Shown here one piece after another: positions 25,009 to 34,310 of a stretch of 52,223 bases of DNA. Location of the stretch: positions 1 through 52,223 of the forward strand of contig JAFUYO010000042.1 of the NCBI GenBank assembly GCA_017470505.1. Reading direction: 5' to 3'. How positions within the stretch are numbered: position 1 is the stretch's first letter; every line of letters starts with the position of its first letter. A program made the translations under genes and the position numbers. This DNA comes from Butyrivibrio sp. (GTDB lineage: Bacteria; Bacillota; Clostridia; Lachnospirales; Lachnospiraceae). The notes below the pieces were generated by a model. It was given only the letters and a program-made list of their open reading frames with translations. It was not told the DNA's origin and searched no databases.

Positions 25009-26638
25009 AGAAAACCATATGGCCCTTGTCATGTCGGGGCTGTTCGGCATTATTTCGTCGGCTTTTTTAATATTCGGCTACCAGCTGGAAACTCAGGACT
25101 ACATTGATGTCTTATCCGGCAACACCCCTTTCTTCTTTGCGGCCTTTATATTTGTCATAACCCTGGACACCTACCACGTCTGGAGGAACTATGACAGCAC
25201 CGACAGCGGCGGAAGGCTCTTCGGTTTTATAAAGCTGCCGAAGTGGGAAAAAAGAGTTTCTGTTTCAAAGAGGGAATTCCGGATAAACTTTGCGATTTTG
25301 TCACTCCTTACCCTGCCGGTGTTTTTGGGAGAGTTTCCGGGATTTTTTGTGTACGACGCGCAGGAGGAATTAAACGAAGTCTTAACGAGGAGCTTTACGA
25401 CGCACCATCCGCTTCTGCACGTACTTCTGATGGGCGGAACGGTTGCTCTTTTTCACAAAATATCGGGCTCATGGAACATCGGGATCGCGGCGTATATACT
25501 GCTTCAGATGCTTGTGATATCGCTGATACTCTCATACATTGTTACTATGCTCATGAAGTCAGGGATCGGAAAGAGGGCGAGATTTCTTTTTGTCATCTAC
25601 TACGGAGTGTTTCCGCCGATCGTCATGTACAGCCTCTGCTCGTGCAAGGACGGCCTGTTTTCAGCGCTCCTCCTGTTGTTAACGGCTCTTTTGATCGAGC
25701 TTGTGAGGGACCCGGAAGGCTTTATCGGAAGCAGGATAAAGGTTTTCGCTTTTGTTCTGACAGCGACTCTTATGCCGTGCTTTCGGCACAACGGGTTCTA
25801 CGCATACCTTGTATTTGTGCCCTTTGCCCTCATATATTTCAGAAAGAGGCTAAAGAGCCTTCTGCCTGTAATGCTCGTCGTTCCTGTCGTGCTCTACCTT
25901 GTTCTGTCACAGGCTCTTTCTGTTATCTGCCACGCAGCGGGGACGCACCACCAGGAGATGCTGACGGTCCCTATTATGCAGATAGCAAGGGTCTACGCCT
26001 ATGAAAACGGGAGTATCTCAGGTGAGGACAGGGAGGTCATAACCGCCTACATCCCTGAAGAAGACCTCATGAAATACACGCCCAGGGTCTCCGACCTTGT
26101 GAAGGTGAACTTCAACAACGACCTCTATGAAAAGAACAGTGCGGATTTCTGGAAGGTCTGGTACAGACTTTTTTTGCAGCACCCGCTTGCGTACATAAAT
26201 GCCTGGATGCTCACAAGCTACGGCTACTACTACCCGCCGGCAATTATTAACGTTTACAGGGGAAACACGGTCTACACCTTCACCTACGATGTGAGCTCGT
26301 ACTTCGGCTATGAAGTTGAGCCGCCGGGGGTTAGGACGAGCTTCATAAAGCCGATAGACGACCTCTACAGATATATTTCAATCGGCTCATTTCAACAGGA
26401 TATGCCGATACTTCATCTTTTCTTTTCGCCGGGGCTCTATGTCTTTATCTATATGTTTGTGTTTGCCTACAGGCTCTCAAAGAAAAGAATTGGCGGCGTG
26501 CTGCCGTTTCTGCCGATGATACTGACCTTCTGCACCGTGCTTCTGGGGCCGACTTACCTTATCAGGTACGTTCTGTATCTGTGGCTGTGCCTGCCGCTGC
26601 TTGTGATAACAGGCAATAGAAGCTTTAAGTTTGAATAA
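24995..26638 (+). CDS. Polytopic membrane protein, DUF6020-like, possible GT-C
   Basis: The 547-residue protein has about ten membrane spans. A conserved-looking segment FFVYDAQEELNEVLTRSFTTHHPLLHVLLMG follows the third span, and KDGLFS and CFRHNGFYAYLVF come later. These are features I associate with the DUF6020 membrane proteins, whose function is unproven. The acidic motif YDAQEE in an extracytoplasmic loop would suit a GT-C glycosyltransferase. The start overlaps the GtrB-like gene by 14 nt, so the two probably act together: one makes the polyprenyl-phosphate sugar, the other transfers it. The family name is from memory. Confidence 0.6.
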   Translation: MERNKENHMALVMSGLFGIISSAFLIFGYQLETQDYIDVLSGNTPFFFAAFIFVITLDTYHVWRNYDSTDSGGRLFGFIKLPKWEKRVSVSKREFRINFAILSLLTLPVFLGEFPGFFVYDAQEELNEVLTRSFTTHHPLLHVLLMGGTVALFHKISGSWNIGIAAYILLQMLVISLILSYIVTMLMKSGIGKRARFLFVIYYGVFPPIVMYSLCSCKDGLFSALLLLLTALLIELVRDPEGFIGSRIKVFAFVLTATLMPCFRHNGFYAYLVFVPFALIYFRKRLKSLLPVMLVVPVVLYLVLSQALSVICHAAGTHHQEMLTVPIMQIARVYAYENGSISGEDREVITAYIPEEDLMKYTPRVSDLVKVNFNNDLYEKNSADFWKVWYRLFLQHPLAYINAWMLTSYGYYYPPAIINVYRGNTVYTFTYDVSSYFGYEVEPPGVRTSFIKPIDDLYRYISIGSFQQDMPILHLFFSPGLYVFIYMFVFAYRLSKKRIGGVLPFLPMILTFCTVLLGPTYLIRYVLYLWLCLPLLVITGNRSFKFE

Positions 26639-26706
26639 GAGAGAGCTGTGTGTTAATATGACATCCAAACAGCCATTATATATTGAGATAGGAAAGCGCG
26701 TTTTAT

Positions 26707-29337
26707 ATGAGAAAAGTTATCAGTCAGAAGACTGCCGTGAAGGCGGTTGTCCTGATTCTTTCATTAATTGTTATATTGCTGATTTTTCCGGCAAGAGTAT
26801 TTACCGGTATCCTCTCTGAAAAGGGAGGAGAGGCGGTAGCGGAATCTCCTGCGATAAATCTTGAACACAACAACATCATGCAGGAGTTCACGGCGCAGTA
26901 CAAAAGGCTCAGCTCAGTCGATATCTACGTGACGAATGTCGAGAAGGGAAGATATATATCCTGCCTTCTCTACGATGAGAACGGCGGAATAGCCCTGAGA
27001 GTCTTTGCGGATACCAATGAATTCACAATCCCGGGCTATGTGAACATCCCTATGGAAATAAACCTGGAGGTTGGCAAAAACTACTCGATAAAGCTACAGG
27101 AGTGCAGGTCGAAGTACACTGTCGGGTATGAGGACATATCCTCCTCATCACCCTATGTCGGGAACCTCACCGACAACTATGTGAATGTTGAGGGGATGCA
27201 CCTCGCCGCAGGATATAACTACAGGCTTCCTCTCTCAAAGGGGACGTCGCTCATTCTGATAGCGGCAGTAGCTGCGATAGCTCTTTTGCTGTGCGCATTG
27301 GCTGACATTTACTATAAGAAGAACCCTGACAAAAATATGCCCCTCACGGTGGGACAGGTGTTCCGCGTCACTGCAAACCCGATTGCGGGAGCCGTTTTTG
27401 CAGCCCTCATGATAATGGTATTTCCCTTAAAGATATTTGACTCAAGGGCGGTTGATATCATTTTCTACGAGCTGGGACTTCTCATAACCGCGGGGGTTGT
27501 CTTTTATGCGATAAACCACAAGGCAGTAAAACGCAGCATAGGCGTGTCATTCTGGCAGAGCCTTCATGTGGAGGACAGGCTGCAGTACATTCTCATCATG
27601 TTCTCCATGGCCATGGCGCTGTGGTATGCCTGCATGTACATGAACGACCTCTACGACATCTACCACACGATCTCCGAGAGGCACATGACTTTCTGGCTCC
27701 TTGTTATGATGGTCCTCACCTTTACGAGAAAGAAAGTTCTGAGGTTTTATAATCTTCTCTGGCTTGTGTGCTCGGGGATAGGCGGCGCATACTACTACAG
27801 CGTAAACCAGATGCCCGATACCGAGAAGGAGTACGACCTTCACAACATCATACTCAAATACAGCATCTATATCTTTATCCTGGCAGGGCTCCTTGTGATC
27901 AACTTCATAAGGGCGCTTGTCCTTGCCATCAGGAAAAAGAGATACGAAAGCGGCGGAAAAACATCGGAAAAGATAGCGGTGTCGCCGTTTGGAGTTTTGC
28001 TCCTGATCTTTTTCATCGCCATCATCGTATTCAGAAATACAAGGGTGTGGGGAATTTACCTTGCCCTCACCTACACCTGCCTGTATATAAGGCTCGCGCT
28101 CTGGGGCAAGAAAAAGGACTACTACAAGATACTCTCCGGCGGCCTTATGATGAACTTTGCAATCTCGCTCATCTACTGCTTTATGCACAGATACTTCGCG
28201 GGCTATGTAAGCGGAAGATTTGCCTTCCTCTTCCACACGGTGACGGTTACGGCTGAGTACTTCACATTCATGGGAGCTGCCGCTGCGGTTCTCCTCGTTG
28301 TGAAGATAATATCCCTCCCTGCAAAGACAGACCTTAAGGGGGTATTTATCTCTGCGTGGAAGGAGATGGCGCTCTTTGGATTTACCATGTCCTATGCGAT
28401 ATTTACGGTGTCGAGGACTGCGTATCTTGCGATAATCGTAAGTCTCCTCCTTGTCATCTGCGTGGTCATTGCCTGCAACAAAAAGCAGTTTATGCGGATA
28501 GTGGCCGTTTTTGTGCTGTCACTCATTGTCTCTTTCCCCTCGGCGTTTACGCTGCAGAGGATACTTCCGACAATTGTTGCGGACCCCGTGTTCTATCCGA
28601 TCGACGACACGGATGAGTTTGTCAGGGGCGGCGGAGACTGGGACTCCACCAATTTCATGTGCGTTGAGAGATTTGTAAATCTCTTTGAGAGCAAGATCCT
28701 GGGAATGGATGTCGGGACCTATGAGTACCCGATTGACAGATACAACTACGCAGATGACGGCAGGGGTGAGCCCCTCTACGATGGCTACGGGCGTCCCTAC
28801 GACGAGAGCCCTGATAATCCGGCCAACATGGAGACGGGGAGTATCGATCCTGTATATTCAGATCGCCTCCTTGCATCATCTGCCTTCACAACAGCGGAAG
28901 AGCGCATTCTTTTCGAGGAGATGGAGGACTACGTGGACACATCGAATATAGTGGATGTCATCTCAAACGGCAGGATAACGATTTTCAGGTCCTACTTAGA
29001 GCAGATGAATCTGTGGGGACACGAGGAGATGGGAGCGCTTCTCCCTAACGGAGAGATCGCTGTCCACGCACACAATACATACCTGCAGGTAGCTTACGAC
29101 CACGGAGCGGTTGTGGGGATACTCTTTGCTGTCACAATGATCTCGGCTCTCGTTACATCAATAAGCTACTACAAAAAGATGAGGAAGACAGATGAGCTCT
29201 CACTTGTCAGCTGCGCCGTGATAATAGGCTTCATGGTCGCGGGCATATCCGAGTGGGTCTTCCAGTATTCGAATCCTATGACGGCGGCACTGATGCTCTC
29301 AGTGGCACCTCTGACATTTAAGGTCAAAGTAAAATGA
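26707..29337 (+). CDS. O-antigen ligase/polymerase-like membrane protein with N-terminal extracytoplasmic domain
   Basis: At 876 residues this is long for the WaaL/Wzy superfamily (usually 400-600). After one span (about 10-30), residues about 45-160 form a beta-rich extracytoplasmic domain with no named family recognised. About thirteen spans follow. The large periplasm-type loop (about 640-800) ends in HAHNTYLQVAYDHGAVVGIL, the signature of O-antigen ligases and polymerases. It would polymerise a lipid-linked repeat or ligate it to a surface acceptor. The ATGA overlap with the PglF-like gene links it to the Pgl-like cassette. Whether it is polymerase or ligase is undecided. Confidence 0.78.
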   Translation: MRKVISQKTAVKAVVLILSLIVILLIFPARVFTGILSEKGGEAVAESPAINLEHNNIMQEFTAQYKRLSSVDIYVTNVEKGRYISCLLYDENGGIALRVFADTNEFTIPGYVNIPMEINLEVGKNYSIKLQECRSKYTVGYEDISSSSPYVGNLTDNYVNVEGMHLAAGYNYRLPLSKGTSLILIAAVAAIALLLCALADIYYKKNPDKNMPLTVGQVFRVTANPIAGAVFAALMIMVFPLKIFDSRAVDIIFYELGLLITAGVVFYAINHKAVKRSIGVSFWQSLHVEDRLQYILIMFSMAMALWYACMYMNDLYDIYHTISERHMTFWLLVMMVLTFTRKKVLRFYNLLWLVCSGIGGAYYYSVNQMPDTEKEYDLHNIILKYSIYIFILAGLLVINFIRALVLAIRKKRYESGGKTSEKIAVSPFGVLLLIFFIAIIVFRNTRVWGIYLALTYTCLYIRLALWGKKKDYYKILSGGLMMNFAISLIYCFMHRYFAGYVSGRFAFLFHTVTVTAEYFTFMGAAAAVLLVVKIISLPAKTDLKGVFISAWKEMALFGFTMSYAIFTVSRTAYLAIIVSLLLVICVVIACNKKQFMRIVAVFVLSLIVSFPSAFTLQRILPTIVADPVFYPIDDTDEFVRGGGDWDSTNFMCVERFVNLFESKILGMDVGTYEYPIDRYNYADDGRGEPLYDGYGRPYDESPDNPANMETGSIDPVYSDRLLASSAFTTAEERILFEEMEDYVDTSNIVDVISNGRITIFRSYLEQMNLWGHEEMGALLPNGEIAVHAHNTYLQVAYDHGAVVGILFAVTMISALVTSISYYKKMRKTDELSLVSCAVIIGFMVAGISEWVFQYSNPMTAALMLSVAPLTFKVKVK

Positions 29338-31295
29338 AAGACAGAAAAGAACCTTTTAATTTTCAGAAGTTTTACAGAAGAATAGGGCTTATCGTCTATG
29401 ACGTGATCAGTATCATCATGGCCAGCTATGTCGCCATTCTCATGAGATATGAGTTCAGGGTGGAGGCAATACCTGACCATTTCATGGCACCCGTCAATAC
29501 CTTTTTGCCCATTAACATAATCATAACCATAATTATTTTTTACCTGTTCAGGCTCTATGACAGCCTCTGGGCCTACGCCGGCGAAAAAGAGATGCAGAAC
29601 CTCGTGGTTGCCTGCGTGATCTCCGGCTTTATCAACGCGGTGGGGCTTCAGTTCTTTAAGTCGGACATTCAGCCTGTTCCGCAGAGCTACTACTTTTTGT
29701 ACACGTTCCTCCTCATAACGGCGATCTTTGTCAGCCGCTTCTCCTACAGGTTTTTCAGGACGCAGAAGCAGAGGTCGGGAAACAGGAACAACAACAAGGC
29801 GGTGATGATAATCGGCGCAGGCGAAGCTGCGAACATCATCATCAAGGAGATAATAACCAGCAACTACTCCACCATGTCGATCAAGTGCATCATAGACGAT
29901 GACACAAATAAGTGGGGCAGGTATATCCAGGGAATCCGCGTTGTCGGAGGGCGTGACAGGATAGTTGAGTGCGCGGACCTCTACGACATAGATGAGATCA
30001 TCGTGGCCATCCCCTCGGTGTCCAGGAAAGAGATGCGAAAGATCCTGGATATCTGCAAGAACACCAACTGCAAGCTCCGCTCCCTCCCCGGAATGTACCA
30101 GCTCGTAAACGGTGAAGTGAATGTATCGAGGCTGCGCGACGTGGAGGTCGAGGACCTTCTGGGAAGAGACCCCATATCTGTTGATATGGATTCCATCGCG
30201 GGCTATGTCCAGGGTAAGAGCGTCATGGTTACGGGAGGAGGCGGCTCGATCGGGTCAGAGCTGTGCAGGCAGATCGCGGGGCACAATCCAAAGCGCCTCA
30301 TAATCGTCGACATCTACGAGAACAACGCCTATGAGATACAGCAGGAGCTGAAGGTGAAGTACCCCGAGCTCGACCTTGTGGTGCTGATAGCTTCAGTCAG
30401 AAACACGCTCCGCATAAAGAGGATATTTGAAAAGTACAGGCCCGACATCGTCTACCACGCAGCAGCCCACAAGCACGTGCCGCTGATGGAGGACTCTCCG
30501 ACAGAGGCTATTAAGAACAACGTCTTTGGCACCTGGAAGACAGCACTTGCTGCTGCTGAGTGCGGGTGCAAAAAGTTTGTCATGATATCCACAGACAAGG
30601 CGGTCAATCCCACCAATATCATGGGTGCGAGCAAGAGGATCTGCGAGATGATAGTGCAGACCTTCAACAACCACTATGACACTGAGTTCGTGGCGGTGAG
30701 ATTCGGAAATGTGCTCGGCTCAAACGGCTCGGTAATACCTCTTTTCAAAAAGCAGATTGCTGCGGGAGGTCCCGTAACCGTAACTGACCCCGAGATTATC
30801 AGATACTTTATGACGATCTCAGAGGCGGTATCGCTTGTTTTGCAGGCAGGAGCCTTTGCAAAGGGCGGCGAGATCTTCGTACTCGATATGGGTGAGCCCG
30901 TCAAGATCCTCGACCTTGCGGAGAACCTCATAAAGCTCTCAGGCTACAAGGTAGGCGAAGATATCAGGATCGAGTTCACGGGACTAAGGCCCGGTGAGAA
31001 GCTCTACGAGGAGATGCTCATGGACGAGGAGGGGCTTCAGGACACCGCCAACAAGATGATCCACATAGGAAAGCCGATAGAGCTCGACGAGATGAAGTTC
31101 TTCTCTCAGCTTGAGAAGCTGAACACCGCAGCCAGACAGGAGTCCCCCGAGATAAGGGACCTTGTAAAGGAGATCGTGCAGACCTATCATCCCGACGTTC
31201 ACAAGTACACGATGACGAGGGAGAGAAAGGCAGCTCTCTTAAAGGCCACAGAGAAGATCAATGCAGACGCAATGGGAGGTAATCCATGGAACTGA
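29334..31295 (+). CDS. pglF: UDP-GlcNAc 4,6-dehydratase, membrane retaining type (PglF/WbpM/CapD-like)
   Basis: The 653-residue enzyme has four N-terminal membrane spans (to about 140), a first Rossmann-like region with IIGAGEAANIII (about 159-170) and a catalytic SDR domain with TGGGGSIGSELCRQI (300-314). Its catalytic segment reads ISTDKAVNPTNIMGASK: Met430 stands where short dehydratases have Tyr, with K434. This Ser-Met-Lys arrangement is known for the long PglF/WbpM group. The product is UDP-2-acetamido-2,6-dideoxy-4-ketoglucose, the substrate for the aminotransferase encoded next, whose start overlaps by 10 nt. Identification as a retaining dehydratase is firm; the exact pathway is inferred from the cassette. 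Confidence 0.92.
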   Translation: MKDRKEPFNFQKFYRRIGLIVYDVISIIMASYVAILMRYEFRVEAIPDHFMAPVNTFLPINIIITIIIFYLFRLYDSLWAYAGEKEMQNLVVACVISGFINAVGLQFFKSDIQPVPQSYYFLYTFLLITAIFVSRFSYRFFRTQKQRSGNRNNNKAVMIIGAGEAANIIIKEIITSNYSTMSIKCIIDDDTNKWGRYIQGIRVVGGRDRIVECADLYDIDEIIVAIPSVSRKEMRKILDICKNTNCKLRSLPGMYQLVNGEVNVSRLRDVEVEDLLGRDPISVDMDSIAGYVQGKSVMVTGGGGSIGSELCRQIAGHNPKRLIIVDIYENNAYEIQQELKVKYPELDLVVLIASVRNTLRIKRIFEKYRPDIVYHAAAHKHVPLMEDSPTEAIKNNVFGTWKTALAAAECGCKKFVMISTDKAVNPTNIMGASKRICEMIVQTFNNHYDTEFVAVRFGNVLGSNGSVIPLFKKQIAAGGPVTVTDPEIIRYFMTISEAVSLVLQAGAFAKGGEIFVLDMGEPVKILDLAENLIKLSGYKVGEDIRIEFTGLRPGEKLYEEMLMDEEGLQDTANKMIHIGKPIELDEMKFFSQLEKLNTAARQESPEIRDLVKEIVQTYHPDVHKYTMTRERKAALLKATEKINADAMGGNPWN

Positions 31296-32572
31296 AACCC
31301 TTTGAAAAGAAACTGTATCTCTCCTCACCAACAACCCACGGCGAGGAGCTAAAGTATATACAGGAGGCCTTTGACACCAACTGGCTGTCGACTGTAGGCG
31401 CCAATATCAACGAGGCTGAGAAACTGATCTGCGAAAAGATTGGCTGCAAAAATGCAGTGGGCTTATCAAGCGGAACTGCAGCCCTGCACCTCGCAATAAG
31501 GCTCGCCGCAGAGAAATTATACGGACAGCCCAAGGTAGGGCACGGCTCCCTCGAGGGAAGGAGAGTCTTCTGCTCCGACATGACCTTTGATGCTACGGTA
31601 AACCCCGTTGCCTATGAGGGCGGAGAGGCTGTCTTTATCGACACTGAGTACGACACCTGGAACATGGACCCTGTCGCCCTTGAAAAGGCCTTCGAGATGT
31701 ACCCCGATGTGAAAATGCTCGTAATCGCCCACCTCTACGGGACTCCGGGAAAGGTCGATGAGATCAGGAAGATCTGCGACAGAAACGGCGCCCTCATCGT
31801 AGAAGATGCGGCGGAGAGTCTCGGTGCGACCTATGATGGCAGGCAGACAGGCATATTTGGCGACGTGGGAGTCATCTCTTTTAACGGAAACAAGATAATA
31901 ACAGGCTCATCCGGCGGAATGTTGCTGACAGACTCAGACGAGGACGCGGACAAGATCAGGAAGTGGTCCACCCAGTCGAGGGAGGATGCGCCCTGGTACC
32001 AGCACGAGGAGCTTGGCTTTAACTACAGGATGAGCAACATCATCGCGGGGATGATACGTGGTCAGATACCACACCTTGATGAGCACATTGCGCAGAAAAG
32101 AGCTATTTACAACAGATACAGGGAGGGCTTTAAGGACCTTCCCGTCACGATGAACCCCTACGATGAAGTAAGGTCAGAGCCAAACTTCTGGCTCTCATGC
32201 ATGCTGATCGACAGTGACGCTATGTCAAGGCAGGTCAGGGGAGAGAGAGATGTTCTCTACGAAAAGACTCCGGGTAAGAGCTGCCCTACAGAGATCCTTG
32301 ATACGATCGCGAAGTATAACGCGGAGGGACGCCCCATCTGGAAGCCCATGCACATGCAGCCGATTTACAGAATGCACGCTTTTGTGACGCGTGACGGCTC
32401 AGGCCGGGCAAGGAGTAACGCCTACATCGATGAGGGAGCAGTATCCGATATTGGAATGGATATCTTTGACAGGGGGCTCTGCCTTCCTTCCGACAACAAG
32501 ATGACCCCCGATCAGCAGGATATGATAATAGAGATCGTGAAGAGGTGTTTTGTAGAGCATCCCATGATGTAG
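31286..32572 (+). CDS. pglE: Sugar-nucleotide aminotransferase (PglE/UDP-bacillosamine type)
   Basis: The 428-residue DegT/DnrJ/EryC1/StrS enzyme begins KKLYLSSPTTHGEELKYIQEAFDTNWLSTVG, as in PglE-type transaminases. SSGTAALHLAIRLA (61-74) binds the cofactor phosphate, VEDAAESLGATYDGRQTG (172-189) stacks on the ring and the PLP lysine is K203 in SFNGNKIITGSSGG. It should aminate C4 of the PglF product to UDP-4-amino-4,6-dideoxy-GlcNAc. Two inserts (about 80-95 and 270-330) make it longer than the usual 380-390 residues. It sits between pglF and pglC, the order expected for a bacillosamine cassette. Confidence 0.88.
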   Translation: MELKPFEKKLYLSSPTTHGEELKYIQEAFDTNWLSTVGANINEAEKLICEKIGCKNAVGLSSGTAALHLAIRLAAEKLYGQPKVGHGSLEGRRVFCSDMTFDATVNPVAYEGGEAVFIDTEYDTWNMDPVALEKAFEMYPDVKMLVIAHLYGTPGKVDEIRKICDRNGALIVEDAAESLGATYDGRQTGIFGDVGVISFNGNKIITGSSGGMLLTDSDEDADKIRKWSTQSREDAPWYQHEELGFNYRMSNIIAGMIRGQIPHLDEHIAQKRAIYNRYREGFKDLPVTMNPYDEVRSEPNFWLSCMLIDSDAMSRQVRGERDVLYEKTPGKSCPTEILDTIAKYNAEGRPIWKPMHMQPIYRMHAFVTRDGSGRARSNAYIDEGAVSDIGMDIFDRGLCLPSDNKMTPDQQDMIIEIVKRCFVEHPMM

Positions 32573-32594
32573 AACATCCGTGTAGAGGAGATTT

Positions 32595-33227
32595 ATGTAT
32601 AAGAATTATATCAAGCGTTTTCTGGACATAATAATTTCGGCACTGGTGCTGGTCCTCTTTAGCTGGCTCTACGTGATACTTGCTATCCTTGTGAGAATAA
32701 AGCTCGGGAGCCCCGTTCTCTTTAAGCAGCCGCGCCCCGGCAAGGACGAAAAGGTCTTTAACCTCTACAAGTTCCGCACCATGACGGATGCGCGCGACAA
32801 GGACGGGAACCTTCTTCCCGATGAGGACAGACTCCCTGAGTTTGGAAAGAGGCTCCGCGCGACGAGCCTTGACGAACTGCCGGAATTTCTTAATATCTTG
32901 AAGGGCGATATGAGCTTTGTGGGACCGCGCCCCCTCCTGGTAAAATATCTTCCTCTCTACAATGAGGAGCAGAGGCACCGCCACGATGTGAGGCCGGGAC
33001 TCACCGGCTGGGCTCAGGTAAACGGCAGGAACCTACTCTCGTGGGAGGACAGATTTGAGAAGGACGTGTATTATGTCAGACACGTCTCCTTCCTCTTTGA
33101 TTTAAAAATAGTGTTTATGACGGTGGCTGTCGTGTTCGGACACCGCGGCATCAGCAGCGGGTCAGATGCGACGATGGAGGCCTTTACGGGAACGAAACCA
33201 AAGGACACGGATCAGGGAAATTCCTGA
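32595..33227 (+). CDS. pglC: Monotopic phosphoglycosyl transferase (PglC-like)
   Basis: The 210-residue enzyme has a single re-entrant N-terminal helix (about 10-35) and no extra membrane domain, the PglC architecture. It carries SPVLFKQPRPGKDEKVF, YKFRTM, the catalytic pair D93-E94 in SLDELPEF, MSFVGPRPLL and RPGLTGWAQVNGRN. In Campylobacter PglC moves diacetylbacillosamine-1-phosphate from UDP to undecaprenyl phosphate, and the genes upstream make exactly that kind of donor. It therefore starts a second lipid-linked glycan, independent of the polytopic enzyme at 3782. A strong AGAGGAG site precedes the ATG. Confidence 0.92.
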   Translation: MYKNYIKRFLDIIISALVLVLFSWLYVILAILVRIKLGSPVLFKQPRPGKDEKVFNLYKFRTMTDARDKDGNLLPDEDRLPEFGKRLRATSLDELPEFLNILKGDMSFVGPRPLLVKYLPLYNEEQRHRHDVRPGLTGWAQVNGRNLLSWEDRFEKDVYYVRHVSFLFDLKIVFMTVAVVFGHRGISSGSDATMEAFTGTKPKDTDQGNS

Positions 33228-33253
33228 TTGTTTTCACATAGAGAGGGATATGG

Positions 33254-34249
33254 ATGAACATATTATTCTGTAGCGTCGGAAGGCGCTGCGCACTATTAAA
33301 GGATTTCAGGAACACACTTGGCGACAGGGTGCATATAGTGGTCACGGACAACAGCCTCTATGCGCCCGCCCTCACCTTTGCGGACAAGAGCTACAGGGTT
33401 CCGCTCATAACCGATGAGAACTATATACCGACTATTCTGGAAATCTGCAGAAGGGAAAAGATAGACGCGGTGACAACCCTGATCGATCCCGAAATCGCCA
33501 TACTTGCTGAGCACAGAAGTGAGTTTGAAGAGCTCGGGGTGACTGTCCTTGCGCCCTACCTTGAGACGGCGAGCCTTTGCTTTGACAAGTACGAGATGTC
33601 AAAGTTCCTGACTGAAAAAGGGATAAACACGGTGAGAACCTACGGTTCTTTTGATGACTTCAAGGCCGGCTTCGATAAGGGAGAGATCACCTTCCCTGTA
33701 TTTGTAAAGCCCAGGTGTGGAAGCGGCAGCGTCGGAGCAAGGAAGGTCGAGAACATGGAGCTGCTTAAGGACCTCACGGACAGGGATGAGACTCTGATTA
33801 TACAGGAGCTCATGACGGGGGGCGACATGGACGCCGATATCTACGTGGATACAATAAGCGGAGAGCCTGTAGCGATCTTTTCAAAGAAAAAGATATCTAC
33901 CACGATTGGCGGCGCCAACAAGACAATCTCCTTTAAGGACCCCGCCCTCTTTGATTTTGTAAAGGATGCGCTGAAGGCATTTAAGTTCTGCGGGCCTCTG
34001 GACATGGATCTCTTTTACCAGGATGGGAAGTACTTTTTATCCGAGGTGAACCCCAGATTTGGCGGAGCTTACCTTCACGCCTACGGGGCGGGCGTAGATT
34101 TTGTGAAGCTCATCTACAACAACGTGGCAGAGAAAAAGGTGAACGATCCGGTAATCGGCGAGTACGAGGAAAATGTCGTGATGATGATGTACGACAGCGT
34201 CGTCATAGAAAAGCTGAAAAACCTTGAAGAGCGGATGGAAGAAATATAA
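33254..34249 (+). CDS. ATP-grasp family ligase
   Basis: The 331-residue soluble protein has an N-terminal pre-ATP-grasp domain (NILFCSVGRRCALLKDFRN), a central ATP-binding region (VFVKPRCGSGSVGARKV, about 152-168; IIQELMTGGDMDADIYVD, about 182-199) and a metal-binding tail (LDMDLFYQDGKYFLSEVNPRFGGAYLHAY, about 249-277). ATP-grasp enzymes join a carboxylate to an amine or thiol through an acylphosphate. It stands between pglC and the PglA-like gene, the place where PglD might be expected. One hypothesis is that it acylates the 4-amino sugar with an amino acid or other carboxylate. The carboxylate and acceptor cannot be read from the sequence. Confidence 0.82.
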   Translation: MNILFCSVGRRCALLKDFRNTLGDRVHIVVTDNSLYAPALTFADKSYRVPLITDENYIPTILEICRREKIDAVTTLIDPEIAILAEHRSEFEELGVTVLAPYLETASLCFDKYEMSKFLTEKGINTVRTYGSFDDFKAGFDKGEITFPVFVKPRCGSGSVGARKVENMELLKDLTDRDETLIIQELMTGGDMDADIYVDTISGEPVAIFSKKKISTTIGGANKTISFKDPALFDFVKDALKAFKFCGPLDMDLFYQDGKYFLSEVNPRFGGAYLHAYGAGVDFVKLIYNNVAEKKVNDPVIGEYEENVVMMMYDSVVIEKLKNLEERMEEI

Positions 34250-34310
34250 GAAAACGCTGGTTGATTCTGCGTTTTTCTGACGATATTCAGGATTAAAGGT
34301 GGTGTGTCTG

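Noticed and set aside
25243-26004. A 253-codon open frame in another frame within the DUF6020-like gene.
   Set aside because: The translation is rich in Cys, Arg and Ser, has no family resemblance, and the overlapping membrane protein frame has clear hydrophobic spans.
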